Shown here: one piece after another, positions 6,642 through 13,491 of the stretch
Layout: every line of letters starts with the position of its first letter
How positions within the stretch are numbered: the first letter of the stretch is position 1
Assembly (NCBI RefSeq): GCF_020400725.1
Contig: NZ_JAINVG010000066.1
Coordinates: forward strand, 1-43,079
DNA from: Streptomyces sp. NK15101
Lineage (GTDB): Bacteria; Actinomycetota; Actinomycetes; Streptomycetales; Streptomycetaceae
DNA length: 43,079 nucleotides
Direction of reading: 5' to 3'
The notes under the pieces: model-generated
The model's database searches: none
The model's input: the letters and a program-made list of their open reading frames with translations, nothing else
Told to the model about the DNA's origin: nothing
Made by a program: the position numbers and the translations under genes

Positions 6642-8259
6642 GTCGGAATTGTCCACCTGGGGCGGCCGGTTCCGTGGCTCCGAGCAGCCCGGCGAGTTCC
6701 ACCAGGTCCGTGCCCGCGAGCCGGGGCAGTGCACAGCCCGCGAGCGTCCTGCACGCCTCGCGCCAGCTCCCCGGGACCGAACGGCCGCCGCCCAGCGCGC
6801 CGGTGAGCGCGCCCGCCAGTGCCGGGGCCGAGTCGGCCACCCGGGAGAGGCAGGCCGCGGCCGGCACCGCCGCGGTCATCTCGCCCCGGGCGGCGGTGAC
6901 GAGGGCCAGGGCGACCGGGACGGTCTCGGCGGCGGCGATGCCGTAGCTGTAGACGTGGTCCACGATCTGGTGCTCCAGGAGCGGGACGAGCTCGAAGGCC
7001 GAAGCGGCGGCCTGGGACAGCTTCACGGCGTGCCGGGCGTTGCGGCCGATCTCGGTGCCGGGCGGGAGTTCGGCGAGCGCCGCGGCGACGGCCCCGTCGA
7101 CCGTCGCCCCGCCGAGCGCCGCGGCGACGGCCGCCGCCGTCGCCCGGGCGCCGTGGACGCCGTCGCCGTCCTGCGTGTACCGGGCGTCGAACTCGGCGAG
7201 TTCGGCGGCGGCGCGGGGGTCGCCCGGGTGGACCAGGGCCAGGACGGCGGCCCGGACGCAGGCCGCGTCGTCGAAGTAGTGCGGGTTGTCGTGGCCCGTG
7301 GCGGGCGGGCGCAGACCGGTGGCGAGGTTGCCGAGACCCGCGCGCACCGAGATCCGGGCGCGGAGGGGGAGTACGGCCGACTCGACCTCGGGGGCGCGGT
7401 CGGCCGCGGCGGCGACCTGTCCCGCGAGGGCGTTCCAGGCGAGGTCGACGGCGGCGCGGAGTCGGCGGTCCGGGGGGAGCCCGGCGAAGACCGGGCCGGA
7501 GGCGGCGAGGACGGCCTCGGCGGTGAAGACCGCCCACTCGGCGTCGTCGGAGGGGCCGAGACGGAGGGGCTCGGGGGGCTGGTTGAGGGCGATGGGGACG
7601 GGGAGGGTGGTCGTCGCGTTCTGCTCGGCGAAGGTGTCGAGTTCGCGGGTGAGGCGGCGGGTCCATTCGGGCATGCGGGCGGCGCGGTGCCGTGCGGCGG
7701 GCCAGCCGGCGGCGTCGCCCGCGGCGATCCCGAGGAGCAGGCCCTCGACCGCGTCGCGGCCGGGGCGGGTCCCGCTCTGCGCGCCCGGCACCGGAGCCTC
7801 GTGGGCGCCGCCCCAGGAGCCGGTGCCGCGGACCGGGGCGGTGCCGTGTTCCGGGGCCGGGGCCGGGGCCGGGGCCGGGAGCGTGCCGACCGCCGACGCG
7901 GTGCCGTGTTCCGGGGGCGGGGCCTGGAGCGCGTCGGCCGCCGGGGTGCCGGCCGGCACCGGGGCCGGGTTCCGCGGGGCGTCGGTCGCCGGGAGGGTGC
8001 CCGGCCTCAGGGGCCGTGCCCACCCTCCCCCGGGCTCTCGGCTTCGTTCGAGCAGAGGGGACCCCCCTCGCCCCGCGGGACGATCGCCCGCAGCCGGGGC
8101 GGTGCCCGCAGCCGGGGCGGTGCCCGCGGTGCCCGCCGCAGGGGTGGCGAGGGCGTTCGTCGTCGGGGGTGCGCCTGCCGCGGCGGCGTCGGCGGCGAGG
8201 GGCTCGGCGGCCGGGCCGGCGCCGGCGCCGTGCGTCGTGGTCGTCAGGTCCGCGCTCAT
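6622..8259 (-). CDS. ADP-ribosylglycohydrolase-like protein, degenerate second metal motif (paralogue C)
   Basis: A 545-residue protein with two parts. Residues 1 to ~167 are low-complexity Ala/Pro/Gly/Thr, with APAPAPAPEHGTA-type repeats, a tandem 18-bp duplication (8089-8124) and the hairpin repeat at about residues 58-80. From about residue 168 (GRDAVEGLLLGIAAGDAAG) it follows the ADP-ribosylglycohydrolase fold. The first metal cluster is GPSDDAEW (D238, D239). The C-terminal cluster, normally GGDxDT, reads SRVADS (about 472-477), so the first Asp is replaced by Val and only D476 remains. Activity may be altered or lost; it could be a binding or regulatory partner of A and B. The start ATG shares one base (TGATG) with the stop of the truncated upstream paralogue. 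Confidence 0.8.
   Translation of the reverse strand: MSADLTTTTHGAGAGPAAEPLAADAAAAGAPPTTNALATPAAGTAGTAPAAGTAPAAGDRPAGRGGSPLLERSREPGGGWARPLRPGTLPATDAPRNPAPVPAGTPAADALQAPPPEHGTASAVGTLPAPAPAPAPEHGTAPVRGTGSWGGAHEAPVPGAQSGTRPGRDAVEGLLLGIAAGDAAGWPAARHRAARMPEWTRRLTRELDTFAEQNATTTLPVPIALNQPPEPLRLGPSDDAEWAVFTAEAVLAASGPVFAGLPPDRRLRAAVDLAWNALAGQVAAAADRAPEVESAVLPLRARISVRAGLGNLATGLRPPATGHDNPHYFDDAACVRAAVLALVHPGDPRAAAELAEFDARYTQDGDGVHGARATAAAVAAALGGATVDGAVAAALAELPPGTEIGRNARHAVKLSQAAASAFELVPLLEHQIVDHVYSYGIAAAETVPVALALVTAARGEMTAAVPAAACLSRVADSAPALAGALTGALGGGRSVPGSWREACRTLAGCALPRLAGTDLVELAGLLGATEPAAPGGQFRHDTHTG
8021..8088. repeat. Hairpin repeat element, copy 2
   Basis: Second copy of the element at 5099-5166, in the same orientation and translated in the same frame of its host gene (peptide GSPLLERSREPGGG). 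Differences from copy 1 are scattered single bases, so the copies are not identical recent duplicates. It lies in the low-complexity N-terminal part of paralogue C. Confidence 0.75.
8089..8124. repeat. 18-bp tandem duplication in the paralogue C linker
   Basis: CGCAGCCGGGGCGGTGCC occurs twice head to tail, directly after the hairpin repeat. It adds a six-codon Ala/Gly/Thr/Pro repeat without changing the reading frame. Confidence 0.75.
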
Positions 8260-8413
8260 CAGGACTCTCCCTCCGGGGTCAGCAGGTCCGCCACGTCCAG
8301 GACGTGGTAGCCGCGCATCGAGGGGAGGCAGCTGCCGGTGACCGGGGCGATGGCCGAGGCCCAGTCGGCCGGGATCGCGCCCAGGCCGCCCGCCGCGCCG
8401 GCCAGGGCGCCCG
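8259..8413 (-). pseudogene. 3' stump of a fourth ADP-ribosylglycohydrolase gene
   Basis: The minus strand reads in frame from about 8413 to the stop at 8259: AGALAGAAGGLGAIPADW, then ASAIAPVTGSCLPSMRGYHV, then LDVADLL. This is the C-terminal helix region that follows the GGDTDT metal motif in ADP-ribosylglycohydrolases. The metal motif and everything upstream are missing; past 8413 the minus-strand reading becomes unrelated and the plus strand instead encodes an ankyrin repeat. It directly abuts the start of paralogue C (shared base 8259), so the intact gene was probably the first gene of the operon. About 50 codons remain and no start can be assigned. Confidence 0.75.
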
Positions 8414-8560
8414 CTGCTCCTCTCGGCGGGCGCCGATCCCGAGCTCCCCGACCCGTACGGCCGCACGGCACTCCACCACGCCGAACGCCACGGCCTCACC
8501 GGGATCGCGGCCCTCCTCAGGGCGGCCGCCTCACGCGGGGCCCTCCACGGGGCCGCCTGA
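8414..8560 (+). pseudogene. 3' stump of an ankyrin-repeat protein gene
   Basis: The plus strand reads LLLSAGADPELPDPYGRTAL, then HHAERHGLTGIAALLRAAAS, ending RGALHGAA and a stop at 8558-8560. This contains a clear ankyrin repeat core (AGADPELPDPYGRTALHHA) and its following helix. There is no start codon or earlier repeat upstream; at 8413 the homology ends and the complementary strand becomes an ADP-ribosylglycohydrolase C-terminus. The last 30 bases overlap the 3' end of the convergent CGNR gene. Confidence 0.7.
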
Positions 8561-9127
8561 GTGCCGCCCCCGATGGGCCGCGACGCGCTCGCGGGTGGCG
8601 CAACGACGGGAGCAGTAGCGGCGTTCCGGCCCGCTGCCCCGGGCCACGAAGACGTTCCGGCAGCCGCCGGACGCGCAGGTCCTGCCGGGCGGGCGCTGCC
8701 GGTCCCAGAGGAGGACGGCGAGCGCCATGCAGGAGGAGGCGAGGAGCCACTCGGCCCAGGGCGCGTCGTCGTCCCGGTCGACGTGGGCGTGCCAGGGGCC
8801 GGTGCCGCCGTGCGAAGTCAGCCGGAGCGGCCCGGTGTGCTCCCGCAGGAGCCGGTTGAGGACGGCGGCGGCCTCGTCGGCGGTCGCGGCGGCGAAGACC
8901 TCCCGCAGCAGGGCGGCGGCGGCGCGCATCCCGGCGACCTCGCGGGGGTCGAGGGCGAGGGGGCCGGTCTCCCCGTGGGCCAGGAGCACGGCGGCGACCT
9001 CGCCCGGGTCGGGCCGGTCGTCGGCTAGCACGTTGACGAGGGCGGCGGCGCGGCGGGCCGTCGTCAGCACGGAGTGGCGGGTGGACCAGTCGTCCTCGGT
9101 GGCGGGCACCTCGGGAATGTAACGCAT
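8531..9127 (-). CDS. CGNR zinc-finger, ABATE-domain regulator
   Basis: A 198-residue protein with the two-part layout of the CGNR family: an N-terminal ABATE domain (residues ~15-145, with LVNVLADDRPDPGEVAAVL and a LLREVFAAATADEAAAVLNRLL helix pair) and a C-terminal zinc finger. The finger (about 155-190) has CASGGCRNVFVARGSG, then RRYCSRRCATRERVAAHR, giving C-x4-C and C-x3-C ligands; the name-giving CGNR is CATR here. Family members are predicted transcription factors. It starts only 38 bp from the likely start of the divergent MFS gene, so it probably controls that gene and itself. The ATG is followed directly by RYIPEVP; upstream codons do not resemble the family. RBS support is weak. Confidence 0.8.
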   Translation of the reverse strand: MRYIPEVPATEDDWSTRHSVLTTARRAAALVNVLADDRPDPGEVAAVLLAHGETGPLALDPREVAGMRAAAALLREVFAAATADEAAAVLNRLLREHTGPLRLTSHGGTGPWHAHVDRDDDAPWAEWLLASSCMALAVLLWDRQRPPGRTCASGGCRNVFVARGSGPERRYCSRRCATRERVAAHRGRHSGGPVEGPA

Positions 9128-9165
9128 CTTGCGGAGTTTTGAGTTACCTCCGTACCGTCCTGCCG
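9128..9165. promoter_or_regulatory. Compact divergent promoter/operator between CGNR regulator and MFS gene
   Basis: This short gap is conspicuously A/T-rich for the window. It carries a direct repeat, AACTC-AA-AACTC read on the minus strand, flanked by GGAG/CTCC arms. Both genes must be expressed from here or from within each other's 5' ends, so one or both messages may be leaderless. Operator role is inferred from position and repeat structure. Confidence 0.4.
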
Positions 9166-10365
9166 GTGAGAAGACACGACGGGGCCGGCATCTGTCTGGC
9201 CGGAGCCCTGATGGCCCGGATCGGGGACGAGACGGCCGGACCTGCGCTGCTCCTCGCCGGGTTCGCGCTCGCCGGCTCCACCGCCGAGGCATCGGCACTG
9301 CTCGCGGGCGTCAGCCTCTCCGCCGCGCTCGGCGGCCCCGTGCTCGGCACGCTCCTGGACGGGGCCGCACGACCGGGCCGTCTGCTCGCCGGGGCGCTCG
9401 TCCTGTACGCGGCGGGCCTGGCGCTCGTCCTCGCGGGGCTCGGCCGGCTGCCGTTCGCCGTCACCGTGACGACGGCGGTCCTCACGGGCCTGCTCGGTCC
9501 GGCCCTCTCGGGAGGCTGGTCGGCCCAGTTGCCCCGGGTGGCGACGGGCGAACGGCTGCTCCGGGCGAACGCGCTCGACACGATGACCTTCGGCGCGGCG
9601 GCCCTGGCGGGACCGGCCCTCGCGGGCGGGACGGCGGAGGCGCTGGGGGCGCCGACGGCCGTGGTCCTCGCGACGGCCCTCATCGCCTCGGCAGCCCCTG
9701 CGGCATGGGTGCTCCCCGTCCGGGCCGGCCCGGCCCGACGCCCGCGTCCGGCGCCGGTGGTCCGCGCCCTGGTCTCCGGGACACGAGCCGTCCTGGGGAA
9801 CCCGCGCCTCGCCCGGGCGACCCGCGTCTCGGTCGTCTCCTGTGTCGCCCAGGGCATGCTGACGGCCTGCGTCCCGCTCCTGGGCGAGCGGGTCCTCGGC
9901 GGAGCCGGCCGCGGAGCGGTGCTGTTCTCCTGCGCGGCGGTCTCCGCCCTCGCGGCCGATGCCCTGCTCGCCCGGTTCCCACTCGCCCTGTCCCCCGACA
10001 CGGTCGTACGGGCCGGGGCACTGGTCCAGGCGGTCGCGCCCGCCCTCGCCCTGACGGGCGGGCCCGTGGGCCCGGTGGCCGCCTTCCTCGTCGCGGGCCT
10101 CGGCGAAGGCCCCCAGCTCACCGCCCTGTTCGCGGTCCGGCACCGGGAGTCCCCGGAGCGTCTGCGCGCCCAGGTCTTCACCACCGGCGCCAGCCTCAAG
10201 ATCACCGGCTTCGCCCTGGGGGCCGCGGCCGCCGGCCCCCTGGCGGCACGGTCGCTCCCGGCAGCCCTGGCCGCGGCGACGGCCACGGCGCTGCTCGCGG
10301 CGGTCGGGGGCGGGCGGGAGCGGACCGGCTCCGGGGTCACGCCGTCCGGGCGAGTCCCCGGCTGA
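9166..10365 (+). CDS. MFS transporter (drug-exporter type)
   Basis: About 399 residues, strongly hydrophobic, with 10-12 predicted membrane helices separated by short Arg-rich loops (for example GPARRPRPAP in the central cytoplasmic loop near residue 200). ARIGDETAGPALLLAGFAL and a Gly/Ala-rich helix pair at the N-terminus match MFS exporters of the MDR type; no substrate can be named. The GTG start was chosen because it leaves a short Arg-rich leader before helix 1; a TTG 27 bases upstream is possible but would lie almost on the start of the divergent regulator. The gene likely forms a regulator/exporter pair with the CGNR protein. Its 3' end overlaps an acyl-CoA dehydrogenase remnant on the other strand by 29 bases. 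Confidence 0.82.
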   Translation: MRRHDGAGICLAGALMARIGDETAGPALLLAGFALAGSTAEASALLAGVSLSAALGGPVLGTLLDGAARPGRLLAGALVLYAAGLALVLAGLGRLPFAVTVTTAVLTGLLGPALSGGWSAQLPRVATGERLLRANALDTMTFGAAALAGPALAGGTAEALGAPTAVVLATALIASAAPAAWVLPVRAGPARRPRPAPVVRALVSGTRAVLGNPRLARATRVSVVSCVAQGMLTACVPLLGERVLGGAGRGAVLFSCAAVSALAADALLARFPLALSPDTVVRAGALVQAVAPALALTGGPVGPVAAFLVAGLGEGPQLTALFAVRHRESPERLRAQVFTTGASLKITGFALGAAAAGPLAARSLPAALAAATATALLAAVGGGRERTGSGVTPSGRVPG

Positions 10366-10428
10366 TCGCCAGGCGCTGGATCCGGTCCGCCCCTTCGAAG
10401 GCCTGCGCGATCCAGGAGTCCTCGCGCG
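10337..10428 (-). pseudogene. 3' stump of an acyl-CoA dehydrogenase gene
   Basis: The minus strand encodes REDSWIAQAFEGADRIQRLA then ISRGLARTA and a stop at 10337-10339. This is the conserved C-terminus of acyl-CoA dehydrogenases, including the FEG block holding the catalytic Glu. It is homologous to the end of the intact gene at 17311 (FEGTNQIQRLVISRGLARS) at about 79% nucleotide identity over ~57 bp. No dehydrogenase-like codons continue beyond about 10430. Confidence 0.72.
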
Positions 10429-10489
10429 AAGGCGCAGCCCGCGGGCGCCCTGTCCCGCTCTTCTCCCACCCTTCTCCCCCGCACAGAGG

Positions 10490-10514
10490 CGCCCCGCTCC
10501 GAGGAGCGGGGGCG
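10490..10514. terminator. Hairpin terminator between MFS and LuxR genes
   Basis: CGCCCCGCTCC pairs with GGAGCGGGG(G)CG around a 2-base loop with a single G bulge. It is placed between two convergent genes. The surrounding 10430-10576 has no credible gene. Confidence 0.65.
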
Positions 10515-10576
10515 GGTGTGCCGAGGCGGCGTCCCCAACGGTGCTCGCCCCGCCACGAGCCCGGACCTCCGACGGG

Positions 10577-13312
10577 TCACTCACGTGCTGGGGTGACGGT
10601 GTGCGCGAGCTGGAAGCGTGAGTGCAGGCCGAGTTTCCGGTAGACGCGGGTGAGTGTCGCTTCGACCGTCTTGACGCTGACGGTGAGGGTGGTGGCGATG
10701 TCGCGATTGCTCGCTCCGGCGGCGGCGAGTTCGGCACAGCGTTGTTCGGCGGAGGTGAGGCGGGGATGGGTGTTGCCGCCTGCGGGGACGGCTTCCAGCC
10801 GGCTGAGGGTCAGTGCGGCGGTTTCGGCCCAGGGATGTGCTCGGTGGGCGGCGAAGAGGTCGGCGGCGCTCTGCGCGGCGGTGCGGGCGCTGGCGCGCCG
10901 GCGCCCGCGTCGTTCGGTGTGGCTGAGCGCCAGCAGGGTCCTGCCGCGTTCGAGGGGAAGGTGGCGGAGGCGGTCGGCTGCCTCGGTGAGGCGCCGGGCC
11001 GCGGTGTCGTAGTCGCCACGGGCGGCGTCCAGAAGCGCCTGGGCGCGTTCGAGCGGAGGGAGGACCGCGTCCCTGCCGAGGCAGGTCGCGGTGCGGCGGG
11101 TGTCGTCCAGCAGGCTCTGCGCCTGGTCGAGGTGACCGAGGGCGACGAGGGTCTCGGCGAGTTCGGGATGCCAGCGCAGGACGGACGGGTCGCGGACCTG
11201 CTGGAGCTCCTCCAGGACGCGGACCTCCTCCAGAGCCTCCAGGGCTTCCTTGAGGCGGCCGGTGGCCAGGAGAAGGTGGCCGAGGGCGAAGAGGTTGCGG
11301 GAGAGGAAGACCTTGTTGTCCTCCTGTCGGGCGGTGTCGACTCCGCGGCGCGCGTGGCCGAGGGCGAGGTCGGTGCGCCGGGCGGTGCCCTCGACGAGGG
11401 CGGAGGTGTAGCACGCCGGTGCGGGTGACAGCGCGGTCCCGTCGGTCAGCGCCTGGGCGCGGTGGGCGTGGTCGAGCGCCCTGGCGCACCGTCCGGCGCG
11501 GAGCTCGGCCTCGGCGAGGCCGCGCAGGATGTCCACGGTGCCCTCGGCGTCTCCCGTCCGCTCGGCTTCGACGAGCAGGGGGAGCAGCGCGGTGCGGGCC
11601 TCCTCGGGGCGGTCGTCGAAGAGGGCGTGCCGGGCGGCGAGGTGCTGAGGTGTGCCGTTGACGTGGAGGGGGGCGGTGGACGGCAGGGACAGGGCGCGGC
11701 CGAGCGTGGTCTCGGCGTCGGGGTGGCCGAGGATGCGTTGGACGCGGGCCTGCATCGTGAGGGCCATGACGGTGGCGGTGGTGTCGCCGACGGCCTCGGC
11801 GAGGTCGGCGGCCCGGCCGGCCAGGGCACACGCCCGGTGGGGGTCGCCTTCGCTGACGTTGGCCCAGATGGATTGGCGGATGAGGATCTGCGCGGTGAGG
11901 TCGGATCGTCCGGCCGCCGCGTGGAGTGCGTCGGCGAACAGTTCGTCCGCGCTGTGCAGGTGCTGGCCGCTCGCGTCGATCAGGGCGATGAGGGCGTCGA
12001 CGCGTTGGGCGGGGGTGGTGTCCTGGCCCAGGACGAGCCGGGCGGCGGCCCGGCCGCGGGAGAGGTCGCCGTAGTGGGCGGCGGCGCGCACGGCGGTCAG
12101 GGCCCGTTCGGTGAGCAGGTCGCTGTCGTCGTGCGGGGTGCGCTGGGCGGCGAGGAGGGAGAGCTCGGCCGCGAGCGCGTGGTCGCCGCGCAGCCGGGCG
12201 CGCACGGCGGCGCGGGCGGCGTGGCGGGCCGACCGCGGGTCGGCGTCATCGGCCGCCAGCGCGGTGTGCCGGTCGCGGCGGACGCTGTCACGGCTGGCCT
12301 CGGCCAGGCGGGCGTGCAGGAGCCTGCGCGCGTGGCCCGGCAGCCGGGCCGCGAGTTCGGTGCCGATCGCGGAGGCGGTGAACCGCATCGTCCCGCCGGG
12401 CTGTACGAGGTCGATGAGCCCGGCCGCCTCGGCCTCGGCCAGGAGGCTCTCGGCTGCCGGACCGGCGAGACGGCTCAGCAGGTCGAGGTCGGGCCGGTCG
12501 TCGAGTGCGGCGAACGTCAACAGTTCCTGGACCTCCCCCGACACGGTGCCCAGCCATTCGCCCACCAACTGGCGGGCGGGGGGAGGGAGCGCCGGGTCGT
12601 CCTCGGCGTCCCCGGCGATCGGCACGGCGGCGGTGTGGCCGCGAACCTCGGCGAGTGCCAGGGCCAGCGCAGGGTTCCCCCCACTGCGGGCATGGATACG
12701 CGTGACCTCGCGGGGGGCAAGCCGGTACGGGGACAGCAGAGTCGCGACCTGAAGGGCCGTCAGGGGCGGGACGCGCACCGCGCGCGTGTCCTCCCCGCAC
12801 CAGTGACCCGCGGCCCCCGGACGCCAGGTGCGTTCGGCCGCGATGACGGGAAGGTCCGGGGTCAGGCGCAGCGCCCAGCCCAGGACGGCCACGCTGGCCG
12901 CGTCCAGCCACTGGGCGTTGTCCACCACCAGCGTCATGGGCGGTGCGTCCCGCAGCAGGGCGGCGGTCTGCCGGCGCAGCCGCAGGGCCACGCCGGAACC
13001 GTCCGGGGAACCCGGTCGGCCGGCGGCCTCGTCGAGTCCCGCCGTCAGCTCCCGCGCGGCGGGCAGTGCTTGGAGGGCCAGCGCGAGTTCGAGCAGCCCG
13101 GCATGGGGAACCCGGGCGTCCTGCGGACGCGGGGCCAGCCGCAGGACGGGCAGGCCCAGCCGTCGCCCCAGGGTCTCCGCCGCGGTGGTCTTGCCGCTTC
13201 CGGGCGGCCCGAACAGGACCACCCGGCGGGTGCCGTGCACGTCTTCCGGCACCACCGGCAGCACGGGACCGGCCTCGTGGGACGCGTTCACCCACATCGC
13301 AGAGTCTGGCAT
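10577..13312 (-). CDS. Large ATP-binding LuxR-family (LAL-type) transcriptional regulator
   Basis: A 911-residue STAND-type regulator. Walker A is GPPGSGKTT at residues 35-43; a Walker B-like MTLVVDNAQWLD lies at about 126-137. A long helical region (about 330-830), rich in Ala/Leu/Arg with TPR-like helical pairs (LAEAVGDTTATVMALTMQA, LALGHARRGVDTARQEDN), is the likely ligand or partner sensor. The C-terminal ~60 residues form a LuxR HTH: LTSAEQRCAELAAAGASNRD, IATTLTVSVKTVEATLTRVY, then RKLGLHSRFQLA. ATG 13312 is used because upstream codons are Gly/Arg-rich and unlike the family; ATG 13297 is an alternative. It is transcribed divergently from the M4 protease 179 bp away, which makes that gene a candidate target. 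The inducer is unknown. Confidence 0.88.
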   Translation of the reverse strand: MPDSAMWVNASHEAGPVLPVVPEDVHGTRRVVLFGPPGSGKTTAAETLGRRLGLPVLRLAPRPQDARVPHAGLLELALALQALPAARELTAGLDEAAGRPGSPDGSGVALRLRRQTAALLRDAPPMTLVVDNAQWLDAASVAVLGWALRLTPDLPVIAAERTWRPGAAGHWCGEDTRAVRVPPLTALQVATLLSPYRLAPREVTRIHARSGGNPALALALAEVRGHTAAVPIAGDAEDDPALPPPARQLVGEWLGTVSGEVQELLTFAALDDRPDLDLLSRLAGPAAESLLAEAEAAGLIDLVQPGGTMRFTASAIGTELAARLPGHARRLLHARLAEASRDSVRRDRHTALAADDADPRSARHAARAAVRARLRGDHALAAELSLLAAQRTPHDDSDLLTERALTAVRAAAHYGDLSRGRAAARLVLGQDTTPAQRVDALIALIDASGQHLHSADELFADALHAAAGRSDLTAQILIRQSIWANVSEGDPHRACALAGRAADLAEAVGDTTATVMALTMQARVQRILGHPDAETTLGRALSLPSTAPLHVNGTPQHLAARHALFDDRPEEARTALLPLLVEAERTGDAEGTVDILRGLAEAELRAGRCARALDHAHRAQALTDGTALSPAPACYTSALVEGTARRTDLALGHARRGVDTARQEDNKVFLSRNLFALGHLLLATGRLKEALEALEEVRVLEELQQVRDPSVLRWHPELAETLVALGHLDQAQSLLDDTRRTATCLGRDAVLPPLERAQALLDAARGDYDTAARRLTEAADRLRHLPLERGRTLLALSHTERRGRRRASARTAAQSAADLFAAHRAHPWAETAALTLSRLEAVPAGGNTHPRLTSAEQRCAELAAAGASNRDIATTLTVSVKTVEATLTRVYRKLGLHSRFQLAHTVTPARE

Positions 13313-13491
13313 CGGGCCATGGTGCGCCCACCGGGCCTCCCCGGTCCAGGTCAAGGGGTTGCCCTGATGTAGGCCGCCCCCCGCGTCCCTAGCCTCATGG
13401 CCACAGCCGAGCCGACTGCCGCCGAACGCCCCCCGCACCCCAGATGACGTCCTGCGGCATTTCCCCGACAAGGCCCGGCGGAAGGATCGCG

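Noticed and set aside
7846..7880. GGGGCC hexanucleotide run as a functional repeat
   Set aside because: It encodes the Ala-Pro linker of paralogue C and looks like simple slippage in low-complexity coding sequence.
13321..13443. Promoter elements (TTGACC on the minus strand, TTGCCC and TAGCCT on the plus strand) between LuxR and M4 protease genes
   Set aside because: No -35/-10 pair has acceptable spacing, so no promoter is annotated although the divergent region must contain them.
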